The notes under the pieces are model-generated. The model was not told where the DNA came from. It ran no database searches and saw only the letters and a list, made by a program, of their open reading frames with translations. Below are positions 13,202-17,451 of a stretch of DNA of 17,451 nucleotides, one piece after another. Position numbers and translations under genes: made by a program. Source of the DNA: JAPLCX01 sp964460305 (GTDB lineage Bacteria; Auribacterota; Tritonobacteria; UBA1439); contig CAYWRA010000054.1 in NCBI GenBank assembly GCA_964460305.1, forward strand, positions 1 to 17,451, given 5' to 3'. Position 1 is the first letter of the stretch, and each line of letters starts with the position of its first letter.

Positions 13202-15973
13202 TCATATGTGATTAAAATTATCCGTCCGCTTGGCCGCCTTCACGATCTCCATCCCCCATAGAGGCAGCGACGAGATCGCAACCACCAGTATCCAATCGGT
13301 AAGCCCGAGAGGCGCCGTTTTGAACACCCTCTGTAGGAACGGGACGTAGACCACCGCCATCTGGAGGACGAACGACAGCGCAGTGGCGATAACGAGCTTC
13401 ATGTTCGAAAAAATGCCTATCCGGAAGATCGATTCCGTCATCGACCGGCAGTTGAACGAGTGGAAGAGTTGCGATACCGCAAGCACGATGAACGCGGCTG
13501 TCCGCGCGCGCGCCAAGCCTTCTCTTTCGACGTAGGATACGAAATAGAACGCGGCGAGACTGCAGAACGCGATGAAGGCGCCTTGCACGAGCATTGTATA
13601 CGCCCTTTGCGTCGTGACAACCGCTTCGTGTGGCGGTCGCGGCGGGCGGTCCATGATCCCAGGATCCACGGGATCGACGCCCAGGGCGAGTGCGGGAAGG
13701 CCGTCGGTCACAAGATTGACCCATAGGATCTGGATGGGGAGAAGCGGCGCCGGCCAGCCGATCAGGGAAGAGACGAACATGACGAGTATCTCCCCGGCGT
13801 TGCAGGATAGGAGATAATGGATGAATTTTTGTATGTTTCCGTAGATGCCGCGCCCCTCCTCGACGGCGGCGACGATTGACGCGAAGTTGTCGTCGGTTAT
13901 CACCATGTCCGACACTTCCTTGGTGACGTCGGTCCCGGTTATCCCCATTGCGACGCCGATGTCGGCTTCTTTTACCGCCGGGGCGTCGTTCACTCCATCT
14001 CCCGTCATTGCTACGATTTCGCCCCTCTCACGCCACGCCCTGACGATCCTCAGCTTATGCTCGGGAGAGACGCGGGCATAGACGGGGACGCGCGCGACCT
14101 CGTCGGCGAATGTGGATCGGTCCAGCGCGTCCAGTTCCTCCCCGCTTAATGCGATGGAGTTTTCGTTGAAGAAACCGAGCTGCCGCGCGATGGCCACGGC
14201 GGTGTTCTTATGGTCCCCGGTGATCATCACCGTCTTGATCCCCGCGCTTTTACATTCTTCTATGGCGGCCTTGACCTCTTTCCTCGGCGGGTCGATCATG
14301 GCGATGAGCCCCACGAACGTGAGATTTTTCTCGATGGCGCGCGGCTCGTAGCCTTCCGGAGGGGCATCGAAGGTCCTATAGGCGACCGCCAAAACGCGCA
14401 TCGCCTGATCGGCCATGGCGCCGTTCGACGCAAGGATCGCATTTCTATCGTCCGCCGAGAGCGTTCTGGCCCCGCCTCGGTCGAAAAGGGCGGTGCAATC
14501 GTCGATCAATATATCCGGCGCCCCTTTGACGAAGGCGATGAGCCGTCCATCCTGTTTCCGCACCATCGTCATCTTCTTGCGCTCGGAATCGAACGGTATC
14601 TCCTCGACAAGAGGGAGTTCCTCCTCGATTCTGTTTTTCCATATATCCGCCTTTGCCGCGGCGGTGAGGAGGGCCGCCTCGGTGGGATCTCCGATGATTT
14701 TATAACGTATCCCCTCACCCGTTCCCTCTCCCCTTGGGGGAGAGGGTAGGGGCGAGGGGGCGTCGTTGTCCTTCACAAGCTGGGCGGCGTTACATAGGAC
14801 CGCGCACCGCAAGGTCTCAAGAAGCGCGGGATGATCGCCAGGCCGCGTGGGATTATCGTCAAGCAGGAACTCCCCCCGCGGTTCATAACCGATTCCGGTC
14901 ACCCTGAAGAGGCCGCCCGCCGTATAGACGGCCTGGACGGTCATCTCGTTTTTGGTGAGGGTCCCGGTTTTGTCAGAGCATATGACCGTGGCGCATCCGA
15001 GCGTTTCGACGGATGGGAGCTTTCTAATCAGGGCATGGCGCCCGACCATGCGCTGGACGCCGAGGGCGAGCGCGATCGTCACCACCGCCGGCAGTCCTTC
15101 CGGGATCGCCGCTACCGCAAGGCTCACGGCGGTGAGAAACATGTCGAGGACCTTTCCGCCCCGGAGCAGGCCCAGTACGAACACCATTGCCACCAGCGCG
15201 AAGCAGAGATACACGATCCATTTTCCGAACGCTTCGAGCTTCTGCTGGAGAGGGGTGGCCTCGCGTTCGATCTCCTGGATCATCCCCGCGATTTTACCTA
15301 GCTCGGTCTGCATGCCCGTGCCGGTGACGATCGCGAGCGCTTTGCCGAACGAAATCGAGGTTCCCAGATATACCATATTGGCCCTATCGGCGAGCGGGAC
15401 CTCTTTCTCTTCCAGGGAGTGTACGGTCTTCAACACGGGGGTCGATTCCCCCGTAAGGCTTGCTTCATGGACGCTGAAGTTGGCGGTGATCCGGACAAGG
15501 CGGCTGTCGGCAGGCACGTTGTCCCCCGCCTCAAGCTCGATGAGATCGCCCGGAACGATCTCGATCGAGGGGATGACGTTATGCCGGCCGTCGCGGATGA
15601 CTTTTGAAGTGGGGGAGGAGAGCCTTTTTAAAGCGGAGAGGGATTTCTCGGCGCGGTATTCCTGGATGAAACCCAGGATCGCATTGATGACTACGATGGC
15701 GATGATGGCGAGCGCGTCGATCCATTCCTGCAAAACACCGGAAACAAGCGCCGCCACGATGAGGACCCATATTATGAAATCCTGGAACTGCTCGATGAAA
15801 ATATGAAAAGGGCTGATCCCCTTTTTTTCCTGGAGCTCATTCCGGCCGAATTCGCCGAGACGGCGGCGGGCCTCGTCTCCTGAGAGGCCGGTTTGCGCGT
15901 CGGTCCGCAGCATTTTGGCGGTTTCCTCCGCGGTGAGGCGATGGAATGATTGTAGTATCATGGGGTCGGTCAT
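13202..15973 (-). CDS. P-type Ca2+-transporting ATPase (type II, SERCA/PMCA-like)
   Basis: From ATG 15973 the protein has 923 residues; GAGG 5 bases upstream favours this over an ATG at 16009. The motifs are complete: TGES (174-177, actuator), PEGLP (291-295, M4), DKTGTLT with phosphorylated Asp334, KGAPD (483-487, nucleotide domain) and TGDGVNDAP (657-665, hinge). Positions corresponding to SERCA Ca2+ ligands are kept: Glu292 (M4), Asn725 and Glu728 (M5, NAGE), Asn753, Thr756 and Asp757 (M6, NLVTD). Calcium export from the cytosol is therefore the best prediction. An insertion rich in Pro/Gly at about 405-424 is encoded by a palindromic repeat. The gene follows the RND transporter gene after 54 bases on the same strand, a likely operon. 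Confidence 0.95.
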   Translation of the reverse strand: MTDPMILQSFHRLTAEETAKMLRTDAQTGLSGDEARRRLGEFGRNELQEKKGISPFHIFIEQFQDFIIWVLIVAALVSGVLQEWIDALAIIAIVVINAILGFIQEYRAEKSLSALKRLSSPTSKVIRDGRHNVIPSIEIVPGDLIELEAGDNVPADSRLVRITANFSVHEASLTGESTPVLKTVHSLEEKEVPLADRANMVYLGTSISFGKALAIVTGTGMQTELGKIAGMIQEIEREATPLQQKLEAFGKWIVYLCFALVAMVFVLGLLRGGKVLDMFLTAVSLAVAAIPEGLPAVVTIALALGVQRMVGRHALIRKLPSVETLGCATVICSDKTGTLTKNEMTVQAVYTAGGLFRVTGIGYEPRGEFLLDDNPTRPGDHPALLETLRCAVLCNAAQLVKDNDAPSPLPSPPRGEGTGEGIRYKIIGDPTEAALLTAAAKADIWKNRIEEELPLVEEIPFDSERKKMTMVRKQDGRLIAFVKGAPDILIDDCTALFDRGGARTLSADDRNAILASNGAMADQAMRVLAVAYRTFDAPPEGYEPRAIEKNLTFVGLIAMIDPPRKEVKAAIEECKSAGIKTVMITGDHKNTAVAIARQLGFFNENSIALSGEELDALDRSTFADEVARVPVYARVSPEHKLRIVRAWRERGEIVAMTGDGVNDAPAVKEADIGVAMGITGTDVTKEVSDMVITDDNFASIVAAVEEGRGIYGNIQKFIHYLLSCNAGEILVMFVSSLIGWPAPLLPIQILWVNLVTDGLPALALGVDPVDPGIMDRPPRPPHEAVVTTQRAYTMLVQGAFIAFCSLAAFYFVSYVEREGLARARTAAFIVLAVSQLFHSFNCRSMTESIFRIGIFSNMKLVIATALSFVLQMAVVYVPFLQRVFKTAPLGLTDWILVVAISSLPLWGMEIVKAAKRTDNFNHI
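14711..14760. repeat. palindromic repeat inserted in frame in the ATPase gene
   Basis: CCCTCTCCCC (14724-14733) and GGGGAGAGGG (14737-14746) are perfect arms around a 3-base loop. Outer arms CCCTCACCC (14712-14720) and the GGGCGAGGG-type segment ending near 14758 extend the stem with one mismatch. In the ATPase frame it reads PSPLPSPPRGEGTGEG. Elements of this CCCTCACCC...CCCTCTCCCC type are widespread in bacterial spacers. Confidence 0.85.
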
Positions 15974-16027
15974 TGTTGCCTCATTTGGCCGCGGAAAACG
16001 TCCGGTCATCTACTCGGCAGGGTCTCT

Positions 16028-17451
16028 TTATTTCTCGATCGTTCTTTTCTTCCATAGAAAATAGATCGCGGGATACACAACGAGCTCCATCACGAATGAA
16101 ACGAATATTCCCCCCACCATTGGCGCCGCGATCCTTTTGGTCACGTCGGCGCCGAGTTCGTACGTCTGCGCCAACATGATCGGGAGCAGGCCGATGAAGG
16201 TCGTGCCGACCGTCATCATCTTCGGCCGTATCCTCTTTACCGCGCCGTGCATGACCGCCTCCTTGAGGTCGGCGATCGTTATGAGCAGTCCTTTTTTCTT
16301 CATCTCTTCATATGAAAGATCGAGATAGAGCAGCATGAACACGCCCGTCTCTGCGTCCACTCCCAGGAGCGCGATGATTCCAGCCCAGACCCCGATGCTC
16401 AGGTTGTAGTGGAGCAGGAAGAGAACCCAGACCACCCCGATGAGTGAAAAAGGCACGGCGAGCAGCACGATGAAGGTCTTGACGTAGCTCCTCGTATTCA
16501 TGTGCAGCAGGAAGAAGATGATGAAAAGGGTGAGTGGGAGGACGATTTTCATCCTCTCCTTGACCCGCTCCATGTACTCGTACTGACCGCTGAAGACGAT
16601 TGTATACCCTATGGGGAGCTTCACGCCATTATTTAAAATCTTTTTGGCTTCCTGGACATAGCTTCCGATGTCCCGATCTGCGACGTCTATATACACGTAG
16701 CCCGCCAGGCGGCCATTTTCATCCCTGATCATGGATGGCCCCGTGGTCAATTTTATATCGGCGAGCTGGGCCAGGGGGATGCTCGCTCCCGAGGGGGTGG
16801 ATAGATACACCGTCTTCAACTTCTCTATATCATCCCTTAGCTCTCTCGGATATCGGACGTTGACCGGGAACCGTTCCCTCCCCTCGATCGTGATCGTGAT
16901 GTTCTCTCCGCCTATGGCAGACATGAGTTCCATCTGGACATCTTCGATGGTCAGGCCATAGCGCGCGATCTTATCCCTCTTCAGGTCGACGTCGACGAAG
17001 TATCCCCCCGACGTTCTCTCGGCGTAGATGCTCCGTGTCCCGCGAACTCCCTTGAGGCGGCTTTCGATCTCCGTCCCGACATCTTCCACCTTTTTCAAAT
17101 CGTCGCCGTAGATCTTTATCCCTACGGGTGTGCGCACTCCCGTGGTTAACATGTCGATCCGCGCCTTGATGGGAAGGGTCCAGGCATTGACTTGGCCGGG
17201 AAGCTGTAACGCCCTGTCCATCTCCTGGATGAGATCGTCCCAGGAAAGCCTGTCGGGCCAGATGAGGCGCAGGGGCGGCTGGAGGAAGCCTGGTAGGATG
17301 CGCGAATACCATCGCTGTTTGAATCTCCACTCATTCTGCGGCTTAAGCACGATGACGGTCTCCATCATGGAGAAGGGGGCGGGGTCAGTCGAACTGTCCG
17401 CGCGGCCGGCCTTCCCGAAGACGATCACCACCTCGGGGAACGATTTCAGTA
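16028..17451 (-). CDS. CusA/CzcA-type heavy-metal efflux RND transporter, C-terminal part
   Basis: The reading frame continues past the right edge, so only the last 474 or so residues of a protein normally about 1,040 long are seen; the GTG at 17429-17431 is an internal valine codon. The fragment opens with LKSFPEVVIVFGKAGRADSS, a hallmark of CusA-type pumps, then STDPAPFSMMETVIVLKP and RIDMLTTGVRTPVGIKIYGD of the porter domain. TM helices 8-12 follow. GVDAETGV and RPKMMTV keep the Glu and Lys equivalent to E939 and K984 of E. coli CusA's proton relay. These pumps export monovalent (Cu/Ag) or divalent metals across both membranes with periplasmic adaptor and outer-membrane partners. The exact metal cannot be fixed. 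The P-type ATPase gene lies 54 bases downstream. Confidence 0.95.
   Translation of the reverse strand, partial: LKSFPEVVIVFGKAGRADSSTDPAPFSMMETVIVLKPQNEWRFKQRWYSRILPGFLQPPLRLIWPDRLSWDDLIQEMDRALQLPGQVNAWTLPIKARIDMLTTGVRTPVGIKIYGDDLKKVEDVGTEIESRLKGVRGTRSIYAERTSGGYFVDVDLKRDKIARYGLTIEDVQMELMSAIGGENITITIEGRERFPVNVRYPRELRDDIEKLKTVYLSTPSGASIPLAQLADIKLTTGPSMIRDENGRLAGYVYIDVADRDIGSYVQEAKKILNNGVKLPIGYTIVFSGQYEYMERVKERMKIVLPLTLFIIFFLLHMNTRSYVKTFIVLLAVPFSLIGVVWVLFLLHYNLSIGVWAGIIALLGVDAETGVFMLLYLDLSYEEMKKKGLLITIADLKEAVMHGAVKRIRPKMMTVGTTFIGLLPIMLAQTYELGADVTKRIAAPMVGGIFVSFVMELVVYPAIYFLWKKRTIEK

Noticed and set aside
14210..15806. Long plus-strand open frames opposite the ATPase gene
   Set aside because: They are antisense shadows of a strongly supported P-type ATPase and have no domain resemblance of their own.
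15974..16009. ATG start adding 12 residues to the ATPase
   Set aside because: The ATG at 15973 has a better ribosome binding site (GAGG, 5-base spacing), and the extra residues are not typical of the family.

Overview
The window looks like chromosomal DNA of an uncultured diderm (Gram-negative-type) bacterium. Four proteins carry lipoprotein signals, one gene encodes a CusA-type RND pump that works with an outer membrane, and leuS is of bacterial type. I cannot name the lineage. Spacers packed with short-period inverted repeats are familiar from candidate-phylum, planctomycete and deltaproteobacterial-type genomes, but that is only an impression.

Bases 1-5477 form an AT-richer accessory block. 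Two paralogous lipoproteins (259-1389 and 2521-3711) flank a cytosolic patatin-like phospholipase (1414-2445). A small two-helix membrane protein (3978-4307) and a cytosolic endonuclease/exonuclease/phosphatase (EEP) family enzyme (4482-5477) follow. The lipoproteins are a tandem duplication with almost identical 5' ends. The duplicated unit seems to have included the start of a second patatin gene, now only a relic after 3711. The block pairs two predicted hydrolases with envelope proteins of unknown role and is the best candidate here for an undescribed system.

Bases 6070-12989 are GC-richer and look more housekeeping. They hold a MEMO1-family protein (AmmeMemoRadiSam B, 6070-7047) and an AMMECR1-family protein (AmmeMemoRadiSam A, 7154-7909), both apparently exported as lipoproteins. 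Next come leuS (7998-10484) and a membrane-anchored SLBB plus helix-hairpin-helix protein (10766-11479). A compact operon ends this part: a STAS anti-anti-sigma-like protein, a zinc-ribbon membrane protein and a PhoU-like protein (11510-12989).

Bases 13202-17451 are on the minus strand. A CusA-type RND transporter, cut by the right edge, is followed 54 bases later by a Ca2+-type P-type ATPase. That ATPase carries a palindromic repeat inserted in frame in its nucleotide-binding domain.

Between 5478 and 13201 most spacers contain inverted or short-period repeats. One GC-rich palindromic core of 21 bases occurs three times, once inside a coding region. I saw no tRNA, rRNA, CRISPR array, insertion sequence or origin.
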